Source: Pectinatus sottacetonis (GTDB taxonomy: Bacteria > Bacillota > Negativicutes > Selenomonadales > Selenomonadaceae). Taken from it: a stretch of 64,000 nucleotides of DNA. The position numbers and the translations under genes were made by a program. Shown here in pieces: positions 46,298-56,038 of this stretch; position 1 is the first letter of the stretch, and each line of letters begins with the position of its first letter. Below the pieces are notes generated by a model that saw only the letters and a list, made by a program, of their open reading frames with translations, was not told the origin of the DNA and did not search any database. The stretch lies in contig NZ_WIQK01000001.1 of the NCBI RefSeq assembly GCF_015732155.1, forward strand, positions 716,501-780,500, in the 5' to 3' direction.

Positions 46298-46730
46298 GTT
46301 TTTACCTTAATTATACTATAAAAACATAATTAATATTTTATAAAACAAAACAATCACATGAATGGTATTAACTTTCATAAAAATATAATTTATCAACATA
46401 ATCTTTTCATCTTCTGAAAGTGATCATGAGAATAAAATATTGCTCATATATAAACTATATTTTTTTTAGTATAATATATTTATATTATCTTCATTTATCT
46501 TCTTAAGCTTAAAAGTGATATAATATAAGATATGTTATTTTGTTTCCTTACAGAAATATAAAATAATTACGATGTACCAAAATTCACTAATTTTAATATT
46601 ACACTAAATACACTCACAATATAAAAAATATTGTGATAAAAATAAGTTGGCTATCAAACAAAGAAATCAAACAAAATATTTCAAGCTATATGTTTTAAGT
46701 ATTTGCAAAAGTTACTCAGGAGGCTCATTT
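46298..46730. other. Noncoding region before the RND operon
   Basis: 433 bases of very AT-rich sequence. Apart from the palindrome at 46614-46636, there are TATAAT-like strings near 46470 and 46520 without good -35 partners, and a weak 8-bp AT stem just after the MATE gene (about 46307-46333). The frame that runs into the RND gene from 46647 lacks a ribosome site. Confidence 0.4.
46614..46636. promoter_or_regulatory. Operator-like palindrome upstream of the RND efflux operon
   Basis: Arms TCACAATAT (46614-46622) and ATATTGTGA (46628-46636) are perfect 9-base inverted repeats separated by five A. Size and symmetry match operators of TetR- or MarR-type repressors, which commonly control RND pumps. 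It lies 95 bases upstream of the RND adaptor start. No regulator gene is adjacent. Confidence 0.55.
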
Positions 46731-47831
46731 ATGCAAAATCGGATTATAAAACTTTTATGTTTAAGCTTAATTACTATTCTTTTTACTGCTGGCTGTGGAA
46801 AAAATGACAAAACTGCTGATATACCACCTCTAGTAAAAACACAAAAAATCTCAGCTGCTGATAATCTTAATACTGCTAAATATGCTGGGACAGTGCATGG
46901 TCGCTATGAAACTAATTTATCATTCCAGGTAAGTGGTAAAATTCTGCGGCGTAACGTTCAAATAGGTGACACAGTTCATGCCGGTGATGTACTAATGTTA
47001 ATAGACAGCAAAGATATCATCCAGCAGGTAAATCAAAGTGAGGCTGCCGTAGAAGCTGCTCACTCTAAGCTATCCTTAGCTCAGGCAAATTATAACCGTT
47101 ATAAACAGCTATATTCCCAGGATGCCGTTTCCAAAGCAGCTCTTGATCAATACCAGACCTCTTATGAAGCTGCTTTAGCTGATTATCAGCAGACTATAGC
47201 CCAAGCATATCAGGAACATAATGCCCTTTCCTATACTAATCTGCGGGCCAATGCCAATGGTGTCATTTCAGCCGTGAAAGCAGAAGCAGGACAGGTAATT
47301 TCTGCCGGACAAACAGTATTGACTTTAGTTCAAAACAATGAATTAGAAGTACAAATAAATGTCCCTGAAAATGATATCCAGAACATGCCCGTAGGCAAAC
47401 ATGTAAAAGTATCTTTCTGGGCTCTTAATAATTCCATTATTGATGGTATTGTAAGGGAAGTATCTCCTATTGCTGATCCTGTTGCCCGTACATATTTAAT
47501 AAAAATAGCTCTTTCTAATCCACCCAAAGGATTAAAGCTTGGTATGACTGCCAGTGTATTAAACAGCACTGCTGAAAATACCTTGGGACAGTCATCTTAT
47601 ATCCTTCCCCTTTCTGCTATTTATCAAACAGGAAAAAAACCTCAAGTGTGGATCGTCAATAAAACCAACAATACCGTATCATTAAAAAATATAAGTGTAA
47701 CTGCCTTTGACAATAATAATGTCAAGGCATCTGGTCTAGCCGATGGTGATGTAGTAGTCACAGCAGGTGTACAAAAACTGCATGAAGGACAAAAAATCCG
47801 TCTTGATAACGCTTCAGGTGATACCGTATGA
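46731..47831 (+). CDS. RND efflux periplasmic adaptor lipoprotein (AcrA/HlyD type)
   Basis: 366 residues from ATG at 46731, after CAGGAGG; the frame extends 28 codons upstream without a ribosome site. Signal with lipobox TAGC. Barrel-sandwich halves LSFQVSGKILRRNVQIGDTVHAGDVLM and NANGVISAVKAEAGQVISAGQTVLTLV flank a helical hairpin (about 90-145), followed by a beta-barrel and a membrane-proximal domain (SYILPLSAIYQTGKKPQVWIV). Connects the RND pump to an outer-membrane duct. Its stop overlaps the pump gene start (ATGA). Confidence 0.93.
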   Translation: MQNRIIKLLCLSLITILFTAGCGKNDKTADIPPLVKTQKISAADNLNTAKYAGTVHGRYETNLSFQVSGKILRRNVQIGDTVHAGDVLMLIDSKDIIQQVNQSEAAVEAAHSKLSLAQANYNRYKQLYSQDAVSKAALDQYQTSYEAALADYQQTIAQAYQEHNALSYTNLRANANGVISAVKAEAGQVISAGQTVLTLVQNNELEVQINVPENDIQNMPVGKHVKVSFWALNNSIIDGIVREVSPIADPVARTYLIKIALSNPPKGLKLGMTASVLNSTAENTLGQSSYILPLSAIYQTGKKPQVWIVNKTNNTVSLKNISVTAFDNNNVKASGLADGDVVVTAGVQKLHEGQKIRLDNASGDTV

Positions 47832-50800
47832 AAAATCTTACAGAAATCTCCTTAAAAAATAAAACACTTGTCTGGTATTTTATTATTGTTATCTTCATAG
47901 CTGGTATATTTTCCTATTTTAAGCTTGGGCGCATGGAAGATCCAGCATTTCCTATAAAAGAAATGGTTGTAACTGTAAACTGGCCAGGTGCAACAGCTAA
48001 GCAAATGGAAGAACAGGTAACAGACAAACTGGAAAAGAAACTGCAGGATACTCCGGGACTAGATTATTTAAAAAGTTCTTCCCGTCCGGGGACTTCCATT
48101 ATTTACGTGATACTACGCCAAGATGTGGATGAAAGTAAAATCCGTCCAACTTGGCGTGAAGTACGCAATTTATGCGAAGATGAAAAGTCTGCCTTGCCCA
48201 GTGGTGTATATGGCCCTTTTTACAATGACCGTTTTGATGATGTATTTGGCTCAATTTATGCAGTTACCGGGAATGGCTATTCTTATGAAGAACTGCGCCA
48301 GCATGCAGAAAAGATTCGTCGCATGCTCGTTGACATTCCCAATGTGCAAAAAGTTGAACTGCTTGGCGTACAAACGGAAAAAGTTTATATTGAACTATCA
48401 AATGAAAAATTAGCTGAACTTGGTATAAGTCCCCAGACGATTGCTAACACGCTGAAAAAACAAAACATAATAACCCCAGCTGGCATGCTGGAAACTTCAT
48501 CTGACAATGTTTATCTGCGTTTTACTGGTATCTTTGACAATATTAATGCTATAAAAAATATTCCCATTAATGCCAACAGCAAAATTTTCCGGCTGGGCGA
48601 TATTGCCACTGTAACTCACGGCTATAGTGACCCCGCTGATCCCAAAATGTTCTTTAATGGCAAACCCGCTGTTGGTATCGCTGTATCAATGAAACCCGGC
48701 GGCAATATTTTAACATTGGGAACAGACCTTAATTCATTGATCTCTACAGTAAAAAAATCCATGCCTCTGGGACTGGAAATTCATCAGGTATCTGATCAAC
48801 CTACTGTAGTTAAAGAATCCATAAGTGACTTTATAGATACACTTAGGGATTCTATTATCATTATACTGGCAGTTAGTTTTCTCAGTCTGGGACTCAGAGC
48901 TGGTCTTGTTGTCGCTTGTTGTATTCCTCTAGTTTTAGCTGCTGTGTTTTGCATGATGTATCTTTTGGGCATAGATCTCCAAAAAGTTTCCCTGGGTTCA
49001 CTTATAATTGCCTTAGGATTACTCGTTGATGATGCCATAATAGCTGTAGAAATGATGAGCGTCAAATTGGAAGCAGGCTTAAATCGGTTCAAAGCGGCCT
49101 GCTATGCTTTCAATGCCACTGCCAAACCTATGCTTACAGGAACCTTAATCACCTGTGCTGGCTTTATCCCCGTAGCTTTCGCCAAAGGAGATGCTTCTGA
49201 ATTCTGTAACAGCCTGTTTCCAGTAATAAGTATTGCCCTATGTACTTCGTGGATCGTTTCCGTCATGGTTGCTCCTCTTTTAGGCTATTATTTTATCCGC
49301 ACTAAAGTAAAAAAAGATGGTACAGAAAAAATAGAACCTTATCAAAGTAAATTCTATAACATCTTCCGTAAAACACTGACATGGTGCCTGCAGCATAAAA
49401 AAATAGTTATAAGTTCCACTGTATGTTTGTTCGCACTTTCTATCTTTTCTATAAAATTTATCAAACAGGAATTCTTCCCCCCTTCTCTACGTCCAGAAAT
49501 ACTCATTGATATGCAGCTCCCTGATGGTTCTTCCCTAAAAGCTTCGGAAAGTACAGCTAATCGCTTTGCTGCATTTTTAAATACACAAAAAAATGATATT
49601 AAAAACTTCTCATACTACGTAGGCGAAGGTGCTCCACGCTTTGTCCTTACAGTTAATCCGCAACTGCCACTTGATAATTACAGTCAATTTGTAGTCGTGG
49701 CTAAAGATCCTGATACCCGTAAAAAATTAACTAAACAAATCGAAAAAGAATTAAATGATAATTTTCCCAACGTACGCAGTAATATAAAATTCATTCAGAC
49801 AGGACCACCGGCTGATTATCCTATTATGCTACGAGTATCCGGCTATGATGAAGATAAAGTACGCACAATTGCCAATAAAACAGCCGCCATTATTGCCAAA
49901 GATCCAAATAACGAAAACATTCATTTCGATTGGAATGAAAAAAGCAAAATTATGCATCTCATTTTGGATCAGGATAAACTGCGTGCCATGGGTGTTTCCG
50001 GCCAGACTGCAGCACAGTCACTTTATACAGAAATTTCCGGTGCTACTGCTGCTCAGTATTATTATAAAGATCGTACTATCGACATTGCCCTGCGCCTGAA
50101 AGATACTGACAGAAAAAACCTTTCTGAGCTCAAAAATCTCCCTATTTATTTAGGTAGTGCAGGTTATGTACCTTTAGGACAAATTGCCAAGATAAAATAT
50201 GATGCTGAAGACGGATTAATCTGGCGACGTGACTTAAAACCAACAATAACTGTAGAAGCTAATATAAAATCCGGTACAGCAAATGATGCAACTAAAAAAG
50301 CTTTTGATGCTACAAAGGAACTTAGAAGTACTCTTCCGCTTGGCTATTCAATACAGGCTGGTGGTGCTTTATCTGACAGTAAAAATGCTGTAAAATTTTT
50401 ACTTGTCCCTATCCCAGCAATGATATTCGTCATAATGACATTATTAATGCTACAACTGAGAAGCGGCAAACTAATGATGCTTACCCTGCTTACCGCTCCT
50501 CTAGGCATAATTGGCGTAACTTTCGGTATGCTTCTATTGGATAAAGCAATGGGATTCGTTGCTCAATTAGGTATTTTAGCATTGAGTGGTATGATCATAA
50601 GAAATTCTGTCATTCTCATTGATCAAATACAAAAACACATGGCTGCTGGTGAAACACCATGGAATGCCATCATAGACTCAGCTGTCTTGAGATTTCGTCC
50701 TATAATGCTGACTGCTGCCGCAGCAATTCTTGGGATGATGCCGCTTATGACCAGCTCTTTCTGGGGACCAATGGCTGTAGCCATTGCCAGCGGACTTTTC

Positions 50801-50872
50801 GTAGCAACGATTTTAACGCTACTTGTACTGCCTACGATGTACGCTGCTCTATATAAAGTAAAAAAAGAATGA
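47828..50872 (+). CDS. RND efflux pump, inner-membrane permease (AcrB-type)
   Basis: 1014 residues, typical RND length with 12 transmembrane helices and two large periplasmic loops. The transmembrane proton relay is GLLVDDAIIAVEMM (about 400), GTLITCAGFIPVAFAKG follows, and QLGILALSGMIIRNSVILIDQI near 915 plus LRFRPIMLTAAAAILGMMPLM near 955 complete the set. Exports drugs, detergents or metabolites by proton antiport. Translationally coupled to the adaptor; no linked outer-membrane channel gene, so it may use the tolC product at 15950-17422. Confidence 0.95.
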   Translation: MKNLTEISLKNKTLVWYFIIVIFIAGIFSYFKLGRMEDPAFPIKEMVVTVNWPGATAKQMEEQVTDKLEKKLQDTPGLDYLKSSSRPGTSIIYVILRQDVDESKIRPTWREVRNLCEDEKSALPSGVYGPFYNDRFDDVFGSIYAVTGNGYSYEELRQHAEKIRRMLVDIPNVQKVELLGVQTEKVYIELSNEKLAELGISPQTIANTLKKQNIITPAGMLETSSDNVYLRFTGIFDNINAIKNIPINANSKIFRLGDIATVTHGYSDPADPKMFFNGKPAVGIAVSMKPGGNILTLGTDLNSLISTVKKSMPLGLEIHQVSDQPTVVKESISDFIDTLRDSIIIILAVSFLSLGLRAGLVVACCIPLVLAAVFCMMYLLGIDLQKVSLGSLIIALGLLVDDAIIAVEMMSVKLEAGLNRFKAACYAFNATAKPMLTGTLITCAGFIPVAFAKGDASEFCNSLFPVISIALCTSWIVSVMVAPLLGYYFIRTKVKKDGTEKIEPYQSKFYNIFRKTLTWCLQHKKIVISSTVCLFALSIFSIKFIKQEFFPPSLRPEILIDMQLPDGSSLKASESTANRFAAFLNTQKNDIKNFSYYVGEGAPRFVLTVNPQLPLDNYSQFVVVAKDPDTRKKLTKQIEKELNDNFPNVRSNIKFIQTGPPADYPIMLRVSGYDEDKVRTIANKTAAIIAKDPNNENIHFDWNEKSKIMHLILDQDKLRAMGVSGQTAAQSLYTEISGATAAQYYYKDRTIDIALRLKDTDRKNLSELKNLPIYLGSAGYVPLGQIAKIKYDAEDGLIWRRDLKPTITVEANIKSGTANDATKKAFDATKELRSTLPLGYSIQAGGALSDSKNAVKFLLVPIPAMIFVIMTLLMLQLRSGKLMMLTLLTAPLGIIGVTFGMLLLDKAMGFVAQLGILALSGMIIRNSVILIDQIQKHMAAGETPWNAIIDSAVLRFRPIMLTAAAAILGMMPLMTSSFWGPMAVAIASGLFVATILTLLVLPTMYAALYKVKKE

Positions 50873-50874
50873 TC

Positions 50875-50920
50875 TTTAAACACAAAAAAGGAGCCATATG
50901 GCTCCTTTTTTGTGTTTAAA
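50875..50920. terminator. Bidirectional terminator: 46-base perfect palindrome
   Basis: Every base of 50875-50920 pairs: a 21-bp stem with an ATAT turn, the core GGAGCC/GGCTCC, and A- and T-runs on the two arms, so it works in both directions. Lies two bases after the RND pump stop and 17 bases from the stop of the opposing oxidoreductase gene. Confidence 0.92.
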
Positions 50921-50937
50921 CTAATATTAGTTATTAC

Positions 50938-51921
50938 TTATAAAATTTTTCCATCCGATTCCTCGGGATAATACATCTGCCATTCATCACGCATTTTTGA
51001 CATTAACGCCATAACATCGATAGTATCATCTAAATGCATAATTTTTTTATCACCGTTTATTGCTCTTTCCATATCTTCCATTTCATACTGCAAAGCACAT
51101 TGCTTATCTCCACAACTTATAATATCTCTTTTCCCTGATACCGCATCAACTATAACAGCTTCACAGGAACGAGGATACTCCATTATTTCTATATAACATC
51201 TTTCACAGGATATTACAGCCCGTTTAGGCTGTTTAGAATGTAACGATAACGATATTACTGTCAGTTCCTTTTGCTCATTAGTCATTACTATGCCGACTTT
51301 TTCATCGACGCCTGTAGGCGCATATTCCACCCGCGACAAAACATCTACCGGTTTGGAAGTCAAGAACAACCTTGCCAGCGAAAGAGCATATACTCCTATG
51401 TCTAGGATTGCCCCTCCTGCCAGCGACTTATTAAAAAACCTATTTTTCATATTATATTCTTTAAAACTGCCAAAGTTGAGCTGGATAAGATTAACTCTGC
51501 CAAAATCACCGTTTTCATACATATCCAGCAATCTTTTATAAAGCGGCATATGATATATAGTCATCGCCTCAGCCAAGACTACTTTTTTTTCGGCAGCTAT
51601 TTTTACTGCCTCTCTGAGTTCCACTGAATTAAGAGTAATCGATTTTTCGCAAAGTACGTGTTTTCCCGCTGATAATGCCTCGCGCAAAAAACTAATATGG
51701 GTGTTATGCGGTGTAGTTATATAGATAACATCTACATTTTCGTCATAAAACATCGCATGGAAATCATCATATACTTTTTCTATACCATATTTCTCTGCAA
51801 AAGCTACTGCCTTGGAATGTGTTCTATTCCCAATCGAATAAATACGCTTACCTGCTTTTTTTAAAGCCCGTGCCATCTCATTGGCTACTACACCTGTTCC
51901 TAATATTGCCCAGTTTATCAA
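50938..51921 (-). CDS. Gfo/Idh/MocA-family oxidoreductase
   Basis: 327 residues from TTG at 51921, ten bases after AGGAGG; the upstream ATG would put that site inside the gene. An N-terminal Rossmann fold (INWAILGTGVVANEMARAL) is followed by TPHNTHISFLREALSAGKHVLCEKS (about 75-95), the family core with the catalytic Lys of the EKP motif (here EKS), and a beta-sheet C-terminal domain. Members oxidise sugars, inositols or dihydrodiols with NAD(P). Substrate not inferable. 50 bases after fbp in the same direction, likely one transcript. Confidence 0.88.
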   Translation of the reverse strand: MINWAILGTGVVANEMARALKKAGKRIYSIGNRTHSKAVAFAEKYGIEKVYDDFHAMFYDENVDVIYITTPHNTHISFLREALSAGKHVLCEKSITLNSVELREAVKIAAEKKVVLAEAMTIYHMPLYKRLLDMYENGDFGRVNLIQLNFGSFKEYNMKNRFFNKSLAGGAILDIGVYALSLARLFLTSKPVDVLSRVEYAPTGVDEKVGIVMTNEQKELTVISLSLHSKQPKRAVISCERCYIEIMEYPRSCEAVIVDAVSGKRDIISCGDKQCALQYEMEDMERAINGDKKIMHLDDTIDVMALMSKMRDEWQMYYPEESDGKIL

Positions 51922-51971
51922 TATTCCACTGCCTCCTATCATAAAATTTATTTTTAATTGGTTCTTAAATT

Positions 51972-53867
51972 TTACTCTACTGGTTTTAATATACCATTTT
52001 TATAAAGCAGCATCAAATGATACAAGTCATTTATTTTCTCCTGAATTTTTCGGCCTTCATCTGTATCGGCAATAGTAGTCTGATAGCTCTGCACTTCAAT
52101 AGACTTGGACACAGATTCAATATCTTTATTATTCATTATTGCCGCTTTTACATTAGTAAAATCACGATGTTCAATCAACCGCAGTCCCCGGGAATTAGAA
52201 ACCAGGGTAAATCCTGCAATTCCCGTTTTTTTATGATATGCACGGCAAAAGCCACCATCAATAACTATAGCTTTCCCCCCTGCTTTTATAGGACTTTCGC
52301 CATCTTTTACTTTTATGGGAACATGCCCGTTTATTATATGCCCATGTACAGGATCAAGCCCAAACTCCTGCAAAACCTGCTCACAAAACCATTCTTTATC
52401 ATAATAGGAAAAATAATAGTCAGATGGTTCCTGCCATGTTTTTTTATCCTTGAGATAAATGCGTTCAAAAATCTTCATTTCTCTTCCAGATACCGGAGAA
52501 TTTATCCCACACCATAAATACCACATAAAATCTATAGTAAATTTATCTTTTCCCCCAAAATAAGCCTGGCGTATCTTTTGATCAACATAGTCAAGATAAG
52601 TTTTCCCTGCATAATTTTTCCCTTCTATCCTTATATTCTTAAATCTACCCTGGCTGTCAACCGGTACACATCCATGAAATAATAAATTACCATTATAACA
52701 TTTATATAAACTTCCCTTTTGATATAAAAATTGTATATGCCGCTGCAGTTGCTGACTTTCCATAAATGAAGAACGCAGATTTCTTATAATTTGTTCCTCT
52801 TCTGGCAATATTTTTAAAGGATCTGCCGAATCAATTGTTGGAAAATCTTTAATAGTAAGCTCATATTCCTTCCCACCTAAAATCAATACCTTTTTTTTAT
52901 AATCAATTTTATCCAACAAAACTCTTGCATCCATATTAAAATCTTTATTTCGTTTTATAAGTGCAGCTTCTTCCTTAAATAATATTATAGAAATAGCTTT
53001 CTGCGCTGCCACTTCAGGCGTATCATCAGGATAAAGACCGGCAGCAAAAATAAACAATGGCCTTACACTAATAGCATACCCACGTTCCAAAACATCAATA
53101 TTATTATATTTTAGACTGATGCGCACTACTTCTGCAATACATGTTTCACTGCCGCAAGCAGCTCCCATCCATAATACATCGTGATTGCCCCATTGGATAT
53201 CTACACTATGGTGTTTCATAAGCATATTTAAGATAGCATCAGGACGACCACCACGATCAAAAAAATCACCTACTATATGTAATCTCGCTACAGCCAGTCT
53301 TTTGATAAGTACCGTAAAGGCAAATATGAAATCATTACCACTGCCAATACTGATCAATGTATCAAGCATTTTCTTTCTATACACCCGTGGTACATAGTCA
53401 GCATCAGGACGACCACGTAAAAGTTCATCTATGATAGAACCATATCCTTTGGGGATAGTTTTATTTATTTCCCTAGGCTGATACTTATATGACATAAATT
53501 TCGCTAAATCCAGAAGGTTCAGAATTGTTTTTTTGTAATACTCTGGCGTCAGCATATTTTTCTTTTTTAATGCCGATAATTTTTCCTTAGGATAATATAT
53601 AAGTGTACAAAAATCAGCCATTTCTTCTTTTGACATTTTCCGAGAGAAAACACGTTCCACTTTTTCTTTTATAACGCCTGAACAATTATTCAATATATGA
53701 AAAAAAGACTCATATTCCCCATGCAAATCGCTCATAAAATGCTCTGTCGGCTTTGGTAGGCTTAAAACTCCATTCAAATGAATAAGTTCCGCATAAACCG
53801 ATTGGCGTGCCGGATATTTTTCCGACAATAATTTTAAATATTTATAACGTTGTTCTTCCGCGTTCAT
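51972..53867 (-). CDS. fbp: Fructose-1,6-bisphosphatase, class 3 (Firmicute type)
   Basis: 631 residues, the size of Firmicute class 3 FBPases. Metallophosphatase motifs: MSDLHGEYESFF (about 45), GDFFDRGGRPD (about 205) and WGNHDVLWMGAA (about 230). Hydrolyses fructose-1,6-bisphosphate to fructose-6-phosphate in gluconeogenesis. ATG follows ATAGGAG. Nothing unusual in the sequence; first gene of a probable two-gene unit with the oxidoreductase. Confidence 0.96.
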   Translation of the reverse strand: MNAEEQRYKYLKLLSEKYPARQSVYAELIHLNGVLSLPKPTEHFMSDLHGEYESFFHILNNCSGVIKEKVERVFSRKMSKEEMADFCTLIYYPKEKLSALKKKNMLTPEYYKKTILNLLDLAKFMSYKYQPREINKTIPKGYGSIIDELLRGRPDADYVPRVYRKKMLDTLISIGSGNDFIFAFTVLIKRLAVARLHIVGDFFDRGGRPDAILNMLMKHHSVDIQWGNHDVLWMGAACGSETCIAEVVRISLKYNNIDVLERGYAISVRPLFIFAAGLYPDDTPEVAAQKAISIILFKEEAALIKRNKDFNMDARVLLDKIDYKKKVLILGGKEYELTIKDFPTIDSADPLKILPEEEQIIRNLRSSFMESQQLQRHIQFLYQKGSLYKCYNGNLLFHGCVPVDSQGRFKNIRIEGKNYAGKTYLDYVDQKIRQAYFGGKDKFTIDFMWYLWCGINSPVSGREMKIFERIYLKDKKTWQEPSDYYFSYYDKEWFCEQVLQEFGLDPVHGHIINGHVPIKVKDGESPIKAGGKAIVIDGGFCRAYHKKTGIAGFTLVSNSRGLRLIEHRDFTNVKAAIMNNKDIESVSKSIEVQSYQTTIADTDEGRKIQEKINDLYHLMLLYKNGILKPVE

Positions 53868-53938
53868 ATTATTCTCCTATACTTTTCCGTTATTTAATTC
53901 ATAAAATACAACTATTATATTTGATATTAATTATATTA

Positions 53939-54760
53939 CTATTCATAACTAATCATTGAATTCACACCAATATCTTTTATTGTTAAATCTTCAGCCAATG
54001 CTATTTTGGCAGCTAGGTCTGTGCAATGACAGGGATATACTTCCAAAACATTATTTTCTTTAATAAAAGTTATAGTATGCTTCAATAATTCCTTTGGTGC
54101 ATCCAAAAGATGAAGACCTCCTATAATTGCCCTTATGCGCTTTTCATGGCATATCTTTTTGGCATAAGTTATAATATTACATATACCAGAATGGGAACAG
54201 CCAGTAATAATTATCATGCCTTTATCTGTCATATACACCAGAGCAGAATCATCCATAACAAAATCAGGTTTCATACCATTATCACTTTGCACTACTCCTA
54301 TTGGAATGCTATTTTCAAAGTTATTTATCCGCTCAATTTCCCCTAAAAACAATAAATTTTTCGTAATATACTGCGGACCTTTTTTCAAAGAAAGGGTAAA
54401 ATACTTTTCTAAATCATGCGCTTTCAAACAACTTCCAATTGACTCATCTTTTTCATATTTATCTTCAAACACACCACAATGAGCTATTAATCGGACTTCC
54501 TGTTTAAATTTTTTCGCAATAGAACTAATAAAATATTTTACTCCACCGGTATGATCATTGTGTCCATGAGAAAAAACTACAGCATTTATTCTGGTTAAGT
54601 CAATTTTCATTTTAGCAGCATTTTTCATAAAAACATCACTATACCCTACGTCAAAAAGAATTTTTTTCCCATCAGCTTCTATGTAATAAGAAACTCCCGG
54701 TTCACCTAAAAAATATTGATCAATTATGGTATTATTATCTACAAGGACTCTTAAGTTCAT
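53939..54760 (-). CDS. MBL-fold metallohydrolase
   Basis: 273 residues of the metallo-beta-lactamase fold with the metal motif FSHGHNDHTGG (about 64-74), downstream ligands in AHCG (about 95) and GCSHSGICN (about 188), and PCHCTDL near 250. The layout is that of the family often labelled dihydropterin-aminobenzene phosphate synthase-like, but the reaction is not known for most members. ATG follows AAGGGGAG. Divergent from a LysR regulator across a 207-base gap, a common regulator-target arrangement. Confidence 0.85.
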   Translation of the reverse strand: MNLRVLVDNNTIIDQYFLGEPGVSYYIEADGKKILFDVGYSDVFMKNAAKMKIDLTRINAVVFSHGHNDHTGGVKYFISSIAKKFKQEVRLIAHCGVFEDKYEKDESIGSCLKAHDLEKYFTLSLKKGPQYITKNLLFLGEIERINNFENSIPIGVVQSDNGMKPDFVMDDSALVYMTDKGMIIITGCSHSGICNIITYAKKICHEKRIRAIIGGLHLLDAPKELLKHTITFIKENNVLEVYPCHCTDLAAKIALAEDLTIKDIGVNSMISYE

Positions 54761-54901
54761 AATCGCTCCCCTTTTTCATGAAACAATAATATTATGCCAT
54801 TAATTTAATAATACAATTACAAACGTAATTTTTCAATTGTTTTTCTTTATAAAAAAATCTTTTATACATAAATAAATTTATTATTTCTCATAATTTTATA
54901 G

Positions 54902-54917
54902 TTTCATTAAAATGAAA
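54902..54917. promoter_or_regulatory. Candidate LysR operator in the divergent gap
   Basis: TTTCAT and ATGAAA (54902-54907 with 54912-54917) form a 6-bp inverted repeat around TAAA, 51 bases before the LysR start and midway to the MBL gene. LysR proteins typically bind short interrupted dyads in such gaps. Low information content in AT-rich DNA. Confidence 0.35.
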
Positions 54918-54967
54918 TAAATTACTTTACCACATACGTTTAACATAAATACTAATGAGGTGTAATA

Positions 54968-55894
54968 ATGACTCTACAGCAACTAAAATATATAATAGAA
55001 ATTGTCAATTCCGGCTCCATAAGTACCGCAGCACAAAAACTTTTCATATCACAGCCCAGTCTTTCCAACGCTGTAAAATCATTAGAACAAGAATTCGGTA
55101 TTGAAATATTTATTCGTACTAACCGCGGCGTATCACTTTCTTCCGATGGACAGAATTTCTTAAGCTACGCCCGCCAGATACTAGAACAAACAGACCTGTT
55201 AGAAAAACATTACCTTAACAAAAAACCGTCTCGTCGTTTATTTGCAATTTCTACACAACACTATGCTTTCTCAGTAAATGCTTTCGTAAATTTAATCAGG
55301 GATTATGCCGAAGATGAATATGAATTTACCCTGCGTGAAACAAAGACACATGAAATATTAGACGATGTAAAAGATATGCGCAGTGAAATTGGTGTGATTT
55401 ATCTTAGTTCTTTTAATGAACAGGTGATAAATAAAATTCTCCATGACAACGACTTAATCTTTATTGAACTGTTCCGAACCAGCCCCTATATTTTTATGAG
55501 TTCCCGCCATCCTCTTGCACACAAAAAAAGCATTAACTTTTCTGATTTAGAACCTTATCCCTGTCTGTCCTTTGAACAAGGAACACACAATTCATTTTAT
55601 TTTTCTGAGGAAATACATAGTACCATATCCCACAAAAAAAGTATCCGCGTAAGTGATAGAGCCACATTATTCAACCTCGTGATCGGCCTTAACGGATATA
55701 CCATCTCCACCGGTGTATTAAGTGAAGATTTAAATGGCAGCAATATAATATCTGTCCCATTGGCAAGCAGTGAAATAATCCGTGTCGGATATGTATATAA
55801 TAAGCACACTCATTTAAGTTCTCTAGCCAAAAATTATATAAAAAAATTAAGACATTATATTTCCATGAGCGTTATGCCGCAAAATAAAAAATAG
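54968..55894 (+). CDS. LysR-family transcriptional regulator
   Basis: 308 residues: N-terminal winged helix (LQQLKYIIEIVNSGSISTAAQKLFISQPSLSNAVKSLEQEFGIEIF split over residues 3-48) and an effector domain (about 88-300). The start is close to CysL/CbbR-like short LysR proteins. Ligand unknown. ATG follows GAGGTG. Divergent from the MBL hydrolase, which is the most likely target. Its last codons run into the left arm of the inverted repeat at 55883. Confidence 0.92.
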   Translation: MTLQQLKYIIEIVNSGSISTAAQKLFISQPSLSNAVKSLEQEFGIEIFIRTNRGVSLSSDGQNFLSYARQILEQTDLLEKHYLNKKPSRRLFAISTQHYAFSVNAFVNLIRDYAEDEYEFTLRETKTHEILDDVKDMRSEIGVIYLSSFNEQVINKILHDNDLIFIELFRTSPYIFMSSRHPLAHKKSINFSDLEPYPCLSFEQGTHNSFYFSEEIHSTISHKKSIRVSDRATLFNLVIGLNGYTISTGVLSEDLNGSNIISVPLASSEIIRVGYVYNKHTHLSSLAKNYIKKLRHYISMSVMPQNKK

Positions 55895-56038
55895 GCTGTT
55901 GCAAAAATAATATTAACTTTATAATATACATCCTGCCATTATATATGTGCTTCCCCATCTCTATAACAACAGGCGAGGAAGATAGCTTACCTATTATAAA
56001 AGAAAAATATCTATGTGCCACAGCCCTATTTTTTTATT
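55883..56038. repeat. Long-loop inverted repeat between convergent genes (copy A)
   Basis: Arms 55883-55903 and 56016-56038 carry AATAAAAAATAGGCTGTTGC and its near-complement, with a loop of about 112 bases. It starts in the last codons of the LysR gene and ends in the last codons of the diguanylate cyclase gene. Both strands end in long U-runs, so it may terminate both. Shares the GGCTG core with copies at 3456-3598 and 24381-24470. Confidence 0.55.
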
